Made by a program: the position numbers and the translations under genes. A DNA stretch of 38,440 nt from an uncultured bacterium. Its GTDB lineage: Bacteria > Myxococcota_A > UBA796 > CAJQPC01. The notes beneath the pieces were generated by a model. The model was not told the origin of the DNA. It searched no databases and saw only the letters and a list, made by a program, of their open reading frames with translations. Positions 7,646 to 15,813 of the stretch are shown here, one piece after another; the stretch's first letter is position 1, and each line of letters starts with the position of its first letter. Location of the stretch: the NCBI GenBank assembly GCA_905480105.1, contig CAJQPC010000082.1, forward strand, positions 1 to 38,440, written 5' to 3'.

Positions 7646-9025
7646 CTATTGGCTACCAGGCTGTGGAATGGGTGCCCCCTGGCCATCGATGTAGCCGAGC
7701 GCCTCCAGCTGGGAGCGTCTGGGATGATCCGCCGGCGCACCCGGTACCGCTCCGGCGACCACGCGGACCCGAGTCGGGACAGGCGGCAGCGCCTGCACGT
7801 CAAAGAGATCATCCAGCAGACGGCCCCGCATATCAGAGGCCGCTGGAATTCCGAGCATGGCATACAAGGTCGGCGCGATATCCAGCATCGTCACGTCTGT
7901 CCGAGCTCGGGCACCCGGGCGAGCCTGGGCACCCCACCCGATGAGCAGTGCGGGGCCCCTGTGGTCAGCGAAGAGCGGCACAGGCCTATTTCCCAACCGA
8001 AAGCCATGATCCGAGCATATGAGCAGTGTTGTCTGAGTCTTGTCCAGACGGGCGAGCACCCGGCCAAGCACCTGGTCCAGATAACGATAGTAGTCCACGA
8101 CCCAGCGGGCACCGGTGTCCAGATCTGCCTGTGTGGTGGGTCCATCGCTCAGCGGCACTCGGCGCTTTCCGGGCTGCTGCTTGAGCAACTGGGCAGCGCT
8201 GCGCTGCCTAAGCCCGGGCTCTCGCGTCATGGCCTCCACACCACGGGGGTCCACAAAGGGCCAGAACTGATGAGAGAGCTGATCCGCGCCTGAGAGGTAG
8301 ACCATGCTCAGATCCGCCGGGAGGGTAGGCCCGAGAGCTTCAAGGCTTCGGACGTGGGTCTCGTCACGGGCCAAGGGGTGCAAGTCCGCGCCGTAGGACT
8401 CGACCTGGTAGCTCAGCGCATGGGATTCTAGCCAAGTCCCCTGTGGAGTCCAGTCCTGGACCTGCGCAAGCTGAGACTCGGGCCAGGCCAGCCAAGCGTC
8501 CAAGATAGCTGGATCCCGCCTCCGCATCATGCCCTCACCACTGTCCAGGCTGCCTCGGAGCACGATCTCATCGCTGAGCATCACCCCGTTTACCTGGGTC
8601 ACCGGAGTGGTCATCAACCAGCCGGAAACCAGCACCGTCTTGCCAGCAGCACTCGCCGCGTCCCAGACCCTCTCAACCCTTAGATCTCCGGCCCGGTATG
8701 GCTCCCCATTCGGCCGTACCCAGTCCAGCACACCATGGACCTCGGGGGCATACCCGCTGGCGATGGATGTCCAGATGCGCGGAGACAGGATGGGCTGGCT
8801 CACCTGCATGTCCGCCACGACCCCCTCATCCATCACACGCGCAAAATTAGGAAGCTCACCCTCGCCAATCAGCCGCTCCAGCAGCACCCGATCCAGCCCA
8901 TCGACCCCCAATACCACCACGGACGCCTTGGGCAGAGACTTGGACGGCGGCTCCCACTCTTCGTGACAGCCACAGCTAGATAGGAGCAGGACTGCAACCA
9001 AGGTCAGAAGGAGGCGTTCGGTCAT
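7646..9025 (-). CDS. Alkaline-phosphatase-superfamily lipoprotein (type I phosphodiesterase/nucleotide pyrophosphatase-like)
   Basis: The 459-residue protein has a conventional lipoprotein signal MTERLLLTLVAVLLLSSC. The catalytic core follows the AP superfamily order: VVVLGVDGLD (metal-binding Asp42), PILSPRIWTSIASG with Thr86 as the likely nucleophile, YLSGADQLSH (Asp and His ligands), LLICSDHGF (Asp-His ligands), then DHRGPALLIGWG and DIAPTLYAMLGIP near the end. The arrangement fits the type I phosphodiesterase/nucleotide pyrophosphatase branch, whose nucleophile is an unmodified Thr. The likely substrate is a periplasmic phosphodiester or phosphomonoester; which one is unknown. The gene converges with the MYXO-CTERM gene and starts after a weak TAGGA site. 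Confidence 0.85.
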   Translation of the reverse strand: MTERLLLTLVAVLLLSSCGCHEEWEPPSKSLPKASVVVLGVDGLDRVLLERLIGEGELPNFARVMDEGVVADMQVSQPILSPRIWTSIASGYAPEVHGVLDWVRPNGEPYRAGDLRVERVWDAASAAGKTVLVSGWLMTTPVTQVNGVMLSDEIVLRGSLDSGEGMMRRRDPAILDAWLAWPESQLAQVQDWTPQGTWLESHALSYQVESYGADLHPLARDETHVRSLEALGPTLPADLSMVYLSGADQLSHQFWPFVDPRGVEAMTREPGLRQRSAAQLLKQQPGKRRVPLSDGPTTQADLDTGARWVVDYYRYLDQVLGRVLARLDKTQTTLLICSDHGFRLGNRPVPLFADHRGPALLIGWGAQARPGARARTDVTMLDIAPTLYAMLGIPAASDMRGRLLDDLFDVQALPPVPTRVRVVAGAVPGAPADHPRRSQLEALGYIDGQGAPIPQPGSQ

Positions 9026-9088
9026 ATTTCAAATCCTACACTGATTATCTCCGGCACACAGAGTTCTCGCGCAATGCCAGTTAGCCGC

Positions 9089-9336
9089 CTCAGGCGCGTC
9101 ACACGCCAGCGGCTATGTCATGACGCCGCCATTTGACAAGCCTGTCGCATAAACCTGTTCGGGATGGGCCCCAGCTCGTCCTGCAACAGCGCGACAAGCT
9201 CCAAGGCCAAGCCTCCATCATCTACTTCCCCGTTGTGAAAGGCGCAGCTGACACTTTAATAGGGGTTGCCCGAGCGGTCCGTCACGCCTTGGGGGCAGGC
9301 GACCACAAAGCCTTCGCGCTCGGCCACCGCGCCCAT
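9089..9336 (-). pseudogene. Decayed PHB-depolymerase-type esterase (alpha/beta hydrolase) fragment
   Basis: No intact ORF lies in 9026-9439, but the minus strand carries ordered fragments of a polyhydroxybutyrate-depolymerase/LpqC-like esterase in shifting frames. These are MGAVAEREGFVVACPQGVTD (ending in TAA after SGNPY), then NGEVDDGGLALELVALLQDE followed by LGPIP, then in a third frame EQVYATGLSNGGVM, the catalytic GxSxG nucleophile block, and LACDAPE. Between VMT and LACDAPE a TAG (9113-9115) stands where the family has Tyr (typically MxYRLACE). Thus at least two frameshifts and one nonsense change are visible. The start and most of the C-terminal half are gone. The enzyme is not functional here. 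Confidence 0.7.
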
Positions 9337-9439
9337 GCCGCGCTCAGCACGACCGCATTCTCAGCCATCCAAGAACGACTCATCTGGGGTCTGACGATTT
9401 AACGCCAGATCAAGAACTGTCATGTATTTCCGAATGGCA

Positions 9440-11563
9440 CTAGTCTTCCTTGAGAATCGGACTCGCCGTTCCTACGGCGGTCAGCCAAAGCTGATGCGCC
9501 GCGCGGGTCGCACCCACGTGCAACAAGCGCCTGCTGTGGGAGTTGTCAGGGTAGTTGGCCGCGCTCACCTCCACCAGAACCACATAGTCAAACTCTAAGC
9601 CCTTGATCTCGGAGACCTCGACCACTTCCACCCCAGGGGCAAAAGCGAACTTCTGGTCATGCACCTGGCGCAGCCTGGGTACTTCGCCCTTCTCCAGGCC
9701 ATCGGCGTAGACGTGGGACAGGCCCTTGGAGGGGGTCAACACTGCGATGCTGGCCAGCGGCTCCCGGCGCACAAGCTCGGTGAGCGCCTCGGAGAGAAAG
9801 GCCACGCAAGCGCCGTGGTCGGTGAAGCGGAAGAACTCCACGGGGGCACCCGGACGGGTGGTCGTGGGGGGAATATCGTCCTCGGCCAAGTCTCCAAGCA
9901 CCTTGCGGGCAAAGCTGGTGATCTCGTGGGTGGAGCGGTAGCTGACCCGAAGCGTGCTGACTTCGGACGATCCAGAGACACCCAGGCGCTCCAGAAAGGA
10001 CGCCCAGTCGGTGAACCCGGCTTGCTCGATGATGTGCTGCTGGGTGTCTCCACTCAGCGTGATGCTGCGGCGCTTGTCCAGGGTGCCGATGAGCACAGCG
10101 ACCTCGAGCGGGGAGAGATCCTGGACCTCGTCCACGACCATATGTGCGTAGCGCAAGGGGTACTTGCCCCGTGAGCGCAGAGGTCCCACCCGCATCTGCC
10201 ACAGGCGCAGCAGCAGAGCGTCATCCTCTGGGTCAAGCCAAGCCCCTTGCTCCTTGTCTCCCTCTACCCAGTCGGTCAACACGCTGCGCTGACGCCGAGT
10301 CCAGTCCCACACCCGCTCCAGATCTTTGCGGGTGAACACACCGGGGCAGTTGTGCTCCAGAATCTCCTGGAGCTTCTCCAGGTCCATGAACATGCCCAGA
10401 AAGTCCTCGAACACACCGTCCGCAGTCGCCGGGTTGGGCACGGTCTCGATCTGGTGCTCCATCACAGCCATAAAACCCGGATGTAGCTTGAGTCTGGAGA
10501 CAATCTCTGGCGTGTCATCCGCGATCTTGTTGGGCAAGAAAGGGAAGTGCTTGCGGGTCAGGCCGCGTGACCACCGATCCCAGGTCTCGACCTTTACGCC
10601 GTCGACCCCCAGGCCAGGAAGCACCTTGGAGATGTAGTCCCGCAAGGCGCGTCCCCAAACGACCACAATCATGCGATCTGGGCGGAAGTGCTTGGCTTCC
10701 TTAAAGGCCAGATAGGCCACGCGGTGCAGGGCCACCGTGGTCTTGCCAGATCCGGCGATGCCTCGGATGACCACCAGCCCCGAGTCGGGACGGGTGATGA
10801 GTTCGAACTGCTCGGGATCGATGAGTGCTGCAATGTCCGGCAGGTACTTGTCGCTGCGGTGCTGACGGCTGGAGTCGCCCATGCGGCGCTTGGCGCCACC
10901 CTTCTCGTGCTTGAGCAGACTGGAGCCCTGGCCACCGGCTAGCTGAGCGTGACCCGGCTCCCGGTGCTTCCAATCCCCACTTTGGGCCTTGCTGAAGCTG
11001 CCCTGGGGGGTGTCTACCCGCTCCAGCTCGCCCATTGCGATCGACAGCGAACGACGCACGACGATGTCGCCCTCCAGAATGCGGTCGCCCACCTCTTCTG
11101 CGTAGTCGTCCCCTTCCCGGTAGCGGTAGAAGATGCGCGCGATGGGCGCGTTGCGCCAGTCGATGATGCGCAAGCCATGGTCAATGCGGGTGACGCGGCC
11201 CAGGTAAAGGTCCCGCTCCTTGCCGTCCTCGCGCAGGCGCATGTGGGCGAAGTAGGGGTTGTCGGGATCGACCACGTCATGGTTTCGGGCCGATCGGAGC
11301 TGCTTCAGTAGCGCGTGGAGCGAGTCGAACTGCTGGAAGAGTGCGCCCAGATCCTCCGCCTTGGCGTTGGGCATCTCCTCACGCAGAATCAGGAGTTCCG
11401 CTACGATCTGCTTCTCGGAGGCACCGCCCTGGGCGGGGCGCTCTTCAAGCTTGGTGCGTATTTCGGCCAGAAGATTAATTTCTTCCTGAACAATTGGGTG
11501 CAGCGGTTCAGACACAGTCCGTCCAGTCAGGGGGAAGCACACCCCCTTATTGCAGACCCGCAT
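9440..11563 (-). CDS. HelD-like superfamily 1 helicase (UvrD-related ATPase)
   Basis: The 707-residue protein shows an N-terminal coiled-coil/helical region (residues about 20-95), then RMREDGKERDLY-like and DWRNAPIARIFYRY motifs that are typical of HelD, not of UvrD or Rep. Helicase motifs follow: Walker A GIAGSGKTTVALHR at 268-281, Walker B VVDEVQD at 476-482, LSGDTQQH (motif III), LRVSYRSTHEI (motif IV) and a C-terminal GLEFDYVVLV...VGATRAAHQLWL. HelD proteins bind RNA polymerase and release stalled complexes, acting in the cytoplasm; that role is assumed from the family. The start is uncertain: ATG 11563 has no clear ribosome site, and GTG 11515 (VSEPLHPIV) is an alternative. No transcription-related neighbour is present. 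Confidence 0.85.
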   Translation of the reverse strand: MRVCNKGVCFPLTGRTVSEPLHPIVQEEINLLAEIRTKLEERPAQGGASEKQIVAELLILREEMPNAKAEDLGALFQQFDSLHALLKQLRSARNHDVVDPDNPYFAHMRLREDGKERDLYLGRVTRIDHGLRIIDWRNAPIARIFYRYREGDDYAEEVGDRILEGDIVVRRSLSIAMGELERVDTPQGSFSKAQSGDWKHREPGHAQLAGGQGSSLLKHEKGGAKRRMGDSSRQHRSDKYLPDIAALIDPEQFELITRPDSGLVVIRGIAGSGKTTVALHRVAYLAFKEAKHFRPDRMIVVVWGRALRDYISKVLPGLGVDGVKVETWDRWSRGLTRKHFPFLPNKIADDTPEIVSRLKLHPGFMAVMEHQIETVPNPATADGVFEDFLGMFMDLEKLQEILEHNCPGVFTRKDLERVWDWTRRQRSVLTDWVEGDKEQGAWLDPEDDALLLRLWQMRVGPLRSRGKYPLRYAHMVVDEVQDLSPLEVAVLIGTLDKRRSITLSGDTQQHIIEQAGFTDWASFLERLGVSGSSEVSTLRVSYRSTHEITSFARKVLGDLAEDDIPPTTTRPGAPVEFFRFTDHGACVAFLSEALTELVRREPLASIAVLTPSKGLSHVYADGLEKGEVPRLRQVHDQKFAFAPGVEVVEVSEIKGLEFDYVVLVEVSAANYPDNSHSRRLLHVGATRAAHQLWLTAVGTASPILKED

Positions 11564-11586
11564 CGCCGCAAGGGCTCAGCGAAAAT

Positions 11587-12204
11587 TCAAATGTCCGACT
11601 TCCGAAAAAAACGCTTCCACGGCTGATCTCGCCATGCATAGCGCAGCGCTGCCAGGGCCCCCATCAAACCGCCCACTACCGTGAGGATGTCCCGGGCTGC
11701 GTCCAAGTGCGCCAGTCCCGCCATCATGGCCACAGCAATGCACAGTGTGGCCAGCCTACCTTCTGGCAGGGGGCTGGGGTGGGGCTTGCGCTGATAAGCA
11801 TAGTCCAAGGCCACGATGGGCACGATGGCACCCTGGATGATCTCCCGCAGGAACCACAGCCAGAGGTGCCAGCCCTCGACATAGCCAGCCATCTGCATGG
11901 CCCAGGCGAAGTTGATCAGGAAGATTTTGTCGGCCCAACCATCCGCTACGGCGCCGGCTCGGGACTGGGTCTTGGTCCAACGAGCGACGTGACCATCCAG
12001 CACATCCGAGGCCATGGCGAGCAGAAACACCCCCACAAAGGCCACATGGTTGTGCATGAAGTGGTTGGTGACCACCGCCAGCGGCAGCCGCAGCAAGGTC
12101 AAGGCGCCGGCCAAGTTGAAGAGCTGCGAGAAGCGCAGACGCTCTGGCTCCACCGCTGGCTGGGGCATTTCTCGAGACGCGGTGTTGGCGGATGGGGCGT
12201 TCAC
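11587..12204 (-). CDS. CDP-alcohol phosphatidyltransferase family protein
   Basis: The integral membrane protein of about 205 residues carries the complete family signature D-x2-D-G-x2-A-R-x8-G-x3-D-x3-D as DVLDGHVARWTKTQSRAGAV followed by ADGWAD. All four metal/substrate Asp residues are present. Five or six hydrophobic spans fit the fold. Such enzymes exchange CMP from a CDP-linked lipid for a polar alcohol, making phosphatidylglycerophosphate, phosphatidylserine, phosphatidylinositol phosphate or similar lipids in the inner membrane; the acceptor cannot be assigned. The track start is GTG 12204 after AGGGG; ATG 12168 (MPQPAVEP) is an alternative. It lies 23 bp upstream of the HelD-like gene in the same direction, so they may share a transcript. 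Confidence 0.85.
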   Translation of the reverse strand: MNAPSANTASREMPQPAVEPERLRFSQLFNLAGALTLLRLPLAVVTNHFMHNHVAFVGVFLLAMASDVLDGHVARWTKTQSRAGAVADGWADKIFLINFAWAMQMAGYVEGWHLWLWFLREIIQGAIVPIVALDYAYQRKPHPSPLPEGRLATLCIAVAMMAGLAHLDAARDILTVVGGLMGALAALRYAWRDQPWKRFFRKSDI

Positions 12205-12268
12205 CGGCCCCTGCTAACCCGGGCGACCGGGGCTCCCGTTAGGATGCAGGCACCAAAGGACCGCCCCC

Positions 12269-12733
12269 GTGAAGATGGACCCACAAGCATTTCTCACCCG
12301 CTGGCACGAGCTCGGCGGACTGGTCGCCACCATGGGCATGGCTTTTGAGCTAAATCAGGACGGCCCCAGCGTGGTGACCATGACCATCACCCCCGAGATG
12401 GCTGGGTCACCAGGTATTTCCCATGGCGGCGCAGTCATGGCGCTCTTGGACACCGGACTCGGAATGGCTGCCATTGAATACGCCCTGCCCAAGGCCAGGG
12501 CGACCTCGACCTTGGAGATGAAGGTCAACCTGCTCAGGCCGGCCAAGGTAGGCACGTGCTTGCGGTGCACAGCCAAGGTGTTGCACGCCGGCCGCTCCCA
12601 CCTGGTGATTCAGGGAGAAGCGGTAGACGAGAGCGGCAAGGTCTTGGCCATCGCCGTGGGTACGTTCAATCTGTACCCAATCGACGATCTGGCCAAGCGG
12701 ACCGCCAAGGCTTTTGGGACCGAGAAGGCCTAA
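12269..12733 (+). CDS. PaaI-type hotdog-fold thioesterase
   Basis: The 154-residue protein matches single-domain hotdog acyl-CoA thioesterases in length and motif. SHGGAVMALLDTGLGMAA (residues 51-68) holds the HGG loop and the catalytic-site Asp61, followed by TSTLEMKVNLLRPAKVG and a closing GEAVDESGKVLAIAVGTFNL strand pair. These cytoplasmic enzymes hydrolyse acyl- or aryl-acyl-CoA; the substrate is unknown. The start is GTG 12269, 8 nt after AAGGA; ATG 12275 is possible but too far from that site. It diverges from the phosphatidyltransferase gene with a 64-bp gap and converges with the Asp-repeat lipoprotein gene. Confidence 0.85.
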   Translation: MKMDPQAFLTRWHELGGLVATMGMAFELNQDGPSVVTMTITPEMAGSPGISHGGAVMALLDTGLGMAAIEYALPKARATSTLEMKVNLLRPAKVGTCLRCTAKVLHAGRSHLVIQGEAVDESGKVLAIAVGTFNLYPIDDLAKRTAKAFGTEKA

Positions 12734-12782
12734 GCTAAGCGCCAATTTTGGCAGCTACAGCCCAAGCATAAACCACCGCCTA

Positions 12783-12798
12783 TACCGGTTTACTGGTA
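12783..12798. terminator. Weak hairpin between convergent genes
   Basis: TACCGGTTTACTGGTA can form a six-pair stem (one G-T pair) with a TTTA loop in the gap between the thioesterase and Asp-repeat lipoprotein genes. There is no clear T-run, so termination is only suggested by position. Confidence 0.2.
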
Positions 12799-12866
12799 GC
12801 CATACAGGGCACGCGGAAGGGCTGCGAGGACTGGGACCCAGTGCAACGCTACCCAAACGGCCGATC

Positions 12867-13787
12867 CTACAGGAAGTTTTCGGCGTAGGGCAGGTACCAA
12901 GCGTTGCTTTGGATGTACGAAGGGTCAGGCATCTCATCGAGGGTTCCACCCTCGATTGGAACCAAGTTGCCGTCGGAGTCGACGGACAAACTCGAGTCAG
13001 ACTCGACCTCATAAGCGTAGTTGAAGCCGTAGTCCGAAACGGTTTCGGTGTCCGCGAATGCAGCAGCGGTGTCCTTGGTGAAGCCCATGTAGTAGCTGAA
13101 TGCGTAGGGCGCAAAATCAACATCCCAGTCCAACCCAGCGTCATTGACGGCCTGCTCCAGGCTGGGGCCAACGTTGGGACCCAGAGGACCAAAGCCCAGC
13201 GCGAAGCGGTTGCCCAAGAGGAAACCACTTGGGTCGGTGGCGCCCCATTCATCGGGGTTCAGGTTGGTGCAGTCGGTGCTGCCTGCATCCACAAGCTCAA
13301 CCTCAGCGCCGTACCACAGGCCATCGACACCCATGTCGTCGACCGCGACCTCGTTAAAGTAGGCGTTGTAGGTGCACGTGTAGCGGTCGTCGTAGGCATC
13401 AAAGTATGCCTCTTCGTACACGGTCACGGACACGAAGGGCTTATTGGCGGAGCCATCGGAACCCAACCAGCCGGCGTATGCACCGTCGCTGTAGCCAGTG
13501 ATCCATTCAAAGCCCATTGCATAGGGCTCGAAGTACACATCGGTATCGGCATCGGAATCCGCATCGGCATCGGAATCGGCATCGGCGTCGGAATCGGCAT
13601 CGGAATCCGCATCCGAGTCGGCATCGGTGTCCGTGTCTGTGTCTGCGTCTGCGTCTGTGTCCGCATCACCCGAAGGCGATGTATCGATCATGCCAGTTTC
13701 CTCATCATCGTCCACTGAACTGCCCCCGCAAGCAAGGGCCAAGCCGGCACAGGTGATCAGAGTCAAGTTCAAGGTCAAACCGCGCAT
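12867..13787 (-). CDS. Lipoprotein with Asp/Ala/Ser/Thr tandem-repeat linker
   Basis: The 306-residue protein starts MRGLTLNLTLITCAGLALAC, a normal lipoprotein signal, and has a GAGGAG ribosome site 8 nt before ATG 13787. Residues about 40-82 are an in-frame two-residue repeat of Asp alternating with Ala, Ser or Thr (DADSDADSDA type), giving an extended, highly acidic tether that may bind Ca2+. The rest (about residues 83-306) is a Tyr/Asp-rich domain with three Cys (TCTYNAYF; STDCTNL) and no recognised family. A tether followed by a globular domain fits a surface lipoprotein held away from the outer membrane. Similar linkers occur on many delta-group lipoproteins. Confidence 0.75.
   Translation of the reverse strand: MRGLTLNLTLITCAGLALACGGSSVDDDEETGMIDTSPSGDADTDADADTDTDTDADSDADSDADSDADADSDADADSDADTDVYFEPYAMGFEWITGYSDGAYAGWLGSDGSANKPFVSVTVYEEAYFDAYDDRYTCTYNAYFNEVAVDDMGVDGLWYGAEVELVDAGSTDCTNLNPDEWGATDPSGFLLGNRFALGFGPLGPNVGPSLEQAVNDAGLDWDVDFAPYAFSYYMGFTKDTAAAFADTETVSDYGFNYAYEVESDSSLSVDSDGNLVPIEGGTLDEMPDPSYIQSNAWYLPYAENFL
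13540..13668 (-). repeat. Degenerate hexanucleotide tandem repeat encoding Asp-X linker
   Basis: About 129 bp consist of units like GCATCG/GAATCG on the plus strand (Asp-Ala/Asp-Ser codons on the coding strand), grading into TGTCTG/CGTCTG units (Asp-Thr/Asp-Ala) at one end. The unit length is a multiple of three, so slippage changes the linker length without breaking the reading frame. Confidence 0.85.
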
Positions 13788-14010
13788 TAGAATTCTCCTC
13801 TTGATGCTTATAACCTGAAAGATACCGCCCTGACTTTTTCTTCTTTTCTAAGACCAGAGGGTCTGCCGCCTGCAGAGAGCTCTCTCCATTTGGCAAGAGG
13901 CTTAGAGCTGACCCTACTCAACGTGCTTCGGTCGAAACCCAGGGCTCCGGACCAGCGGGGCGTCATCTAAGCTCCTCCATGATGCGCCCTTAAGCGGTTA
14001 AGGCCACCCT

Positions 14011-14781
14011 ATGACTCCCTTGATTGCACTGCTGGTGGCCTGCAACTTCTACGGCGGCGAGAGCCACAGCACCCAAGGCGTGGTGCTCCAGGCCAGCGGA
14101 CGCTCTGTGGTGCTCCAACACGAAGGCGTGCCCAACGTTCTGGAAGCCGGCCAGGGCTCGTTCATCGTGGACCCCAACTTGGCCCGCCAGGTCAAGCCGG
14201 GTGACGTGGTCCAAGCCAACCTGATGAATACCGAAGCCGGGATGCGCGCCATCGGCTTTCGCGTGACCGGCCACGAGCCGGTTGGGAAGGCGCGCATGGT
14301 GGAGATCGGGCAGCTCTTCCCCAAGTTCACCCTGCCTTCTCTACAGGGAGACAAGATCGTGGGCGTGGGACAACAGGGCACGGTGGTGCTCACCTTCCTG
14401 TTTACTTCCTGTCCTCTGCCCGCCTACTGCCCACTGCTGAGCTTTAAGCTGGCAAAAGTGCAAGAGACCCTGCCAGCAGGCACCCAGATCATCGCGGTGA
14501 CGCTGGACCCGGACAACGACAGCCTGGAAGTACTCCAGGGCTACGGTAGCGAAAAGGGCGCAGATCCCGAGAAGTGGACCTTTGCCCGCCTGGAACAGGC
14601 CCCACTCGAGACCCTGCTGACCTATGCCGGGGTGACCCGCGAGCAACAGGCCCAGGACATCCTGCACAACCTGCGTACCCTGGTGATCAACCCCCAGGGA
14701 GAGCTGGTCTGGATCGCCTCGGACAACGAGTGGCGCGATGACGAGCTCAGCGCGCTGCTGCAGGACCTGGCCACAGACTAA
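14011..14781 (+). CDS. SCO1/SenC-like thioredoxin-fold lipoprotein with degenerate CusF-like domain
   Basis: The 256-residue protein starts MTPLIALLVAC, a ten-residue lipoprotein signal with no basic residue. TAA at 13999-14001 is in frame upstream with no start between, so this N-terminus is forced. Residues about 20-85 resemble the CusF-type copper-binding domain that often precedes SCO1 (GVVLQ...VVLQHEGVPNVLEAGQ...VKPGDVVQANL), but the usual Met pair (MPAMTM) is absent. Residues 95-256 form the SCO1/redoxin domain with FTSCPLPAYCP (Cys134, Cys140) and a conserved His219 in ILHNLRTLVI. SCO1 proteins deliver copper to cytochrome oxidase or act as thiol reductases outside the inner membrane. 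No oxidase genes are nearby. Converges with the oxygenase gene, with a 19-bp gap. Confidence 0.8.
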   Translation: MTPLIALLVACNFYGGESHSTQGVVLQASGRSVVLQHEGVPNVLEAGQGSFIVDPNLARQVKPGDVVQANLMNTEAGMRAIGFRVTGHEPVGKARMVEIGQLFPKFTLPSLQGDKIVGVGQQGTVVLTFLFTSCPLPAYCPLLSFKLAKVQETLPAGTQIIAVTLDPDNDSLEVLQGYGSEKGADPEKWTFARLEQAPLETLLTYAGVTREQQAQDILHNLRTLVINPQGELVWIASDNEWRDDELSALLQDLATD

Positions 14782-14800
14782 GACATCGGGAGCCGCCGGC

Positions 14801-15727
14801 CTAAGCGACCCCGGTGGCCTTGAGACGGGCGTTCAAAAAGTCCCGTGCCCGAATCGGCTTGGCGTCCCCCTCGCGAAAGGGCATGAGCACCTTGTCCGGG
14901 TGGGGATGCAAGAAAAAGGGCATGGACAGGCGCCCGCCATCGTCGTTGAGGGGGTTCACCACGCGGTGGGTGGTGGCCGGGACCTGGCCGTTGGTGAGCA
15001 GCGCCATCATGTCGCCGGTATCGCAGATCATCACGTCCATTGGCGTGGTCACGTCCCGCCAATCGCCGTTGCGCGTGAGGATCTGGAGCCCAGGGTTGGA
15101 GGCGCAAGGCAGCACCGTGATCAGGTTGATGTCCTGGTGCGCGGCGGCCCGGACCATGCCCTGTAGGGAGCCTTCTGGGAGCGGCGGGTAGTGAATGATG
15201 CGCACCACCGAGTTTCCTTCTGTGACCAAGCGCTCAAAGTAGCCCTGGGGCAGGCCCAGGTAGCTGCCAAAGGCGCCGAGCAAGCGGTTGGCAAAACCCT
15301 CCATCTGAGAGAAGAGCTCGGTAAAAGTGGCTTCGAACTCGGGCACCTGGCTGGGAAAGTTGTTGGCCGGCACGTCTCCGGACACCACCAAGGGGTGGTC
15401 ATCGGGAAGAACTCGCCCGACGTGCCAGAACTCCTTCAGGTCCGGGGCCTCCACATCTTTGGCGTGCTCAACACCAAAGCTGGTGTAGCCACGCTGACGA
15501 CCATTTTCAGGGGTCTCGTAGCTGCGCTTGACGGTGTTGGACTGACCGAAGAGTGCCGCCGCGTTCTCGTAGCCACGGGCCAAGAGCGCGGGGTCAATGC
15601 CGTGCCCTTGAACCGCCACAAAGCCCACTTCGCTCAGGGCGTCTCCCAGGGCGTCGACGAAAGCACCACGCAGCTCCGGGTCTGCAAGGTCGCGCATGTC
15701 AACGACGGGGATGCTGAACTGGGACAT
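14801..15727 (-). CDS. 2-oxoglutarate/Fe(II)-dependent oxygenase (isopenicillin N synthase-like)
   Basis: The 308-residue length and layout match the isopenicillin-N-synthase-like superfamily. The DIOX_N region is at the N-terminus (IPVVDMRDLADPELRGAFVD ... EVGFVAVQGHGID). The jelly-roll core carries the iron ligands His197-x-Asp199 (AAAHQDINLITVL) and His254 (ATTHRVVNP), and the 2-oxoglutarate carboxylate-binding RxS at 266-268 (RLSMPFFLHP). All catalytic residues are intact, so it should be an active soluble oxygenase; the substrate is unknown. It diverges from hemF across an 86-bp gap, which may hold promoters for both. ATG 15727 follows AGAGG. Confidence 0.9.
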   Translation of the reverse strand: MSQFSIPVVDMRDLADPELRGAFVDALGDALSEVGFVAVQGHGIDPALLARGYENAAALFGQSNTVKRSYETPENGRQRGYTSFGVEHAKDVEAPDLKEFWHVGRVLPDDHPLVVSGDVPANNFPSQVPEFEATFTELFSQMEGFANRLLGAFGSYLGLPQGYFERLVTEGNSVVRIIHYPPLPEGSLQGMVRAAAHQDINLITVLPCASNPGLQILTRNGDWRDVTTPMDVMICDTGDMMALLTNGQVPATTHRVVNPLNDDGGRLSMPFFLHPHPDKVLMPFREGDAKPIRARDFLNARLKATGVA

Positions 15728-15813
15728 GGGTGTGCCTCTGATTTGGCGCCTTAATAGCCCGGCGGCGGCTCCGCGGCGATAGAAGGAAGCCCCTCAGATC
15801 GGAGCCACAGCCC

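Noticed and set aside
9133-9402. 89-residue plus-strand ORF
   Set aside because: It is antisense to the decayed esterase fragments, whose motifs are unmistakable on the minus strand.
12714-13718. 334-residue plus-strand ORF with a Gly/Ile repeat (GIGIGIRIGIG)
   Set aside because: This is the antisense reading of the Asp-X repeat lipoprotein, which has a signal peptide and a good ribosome site.
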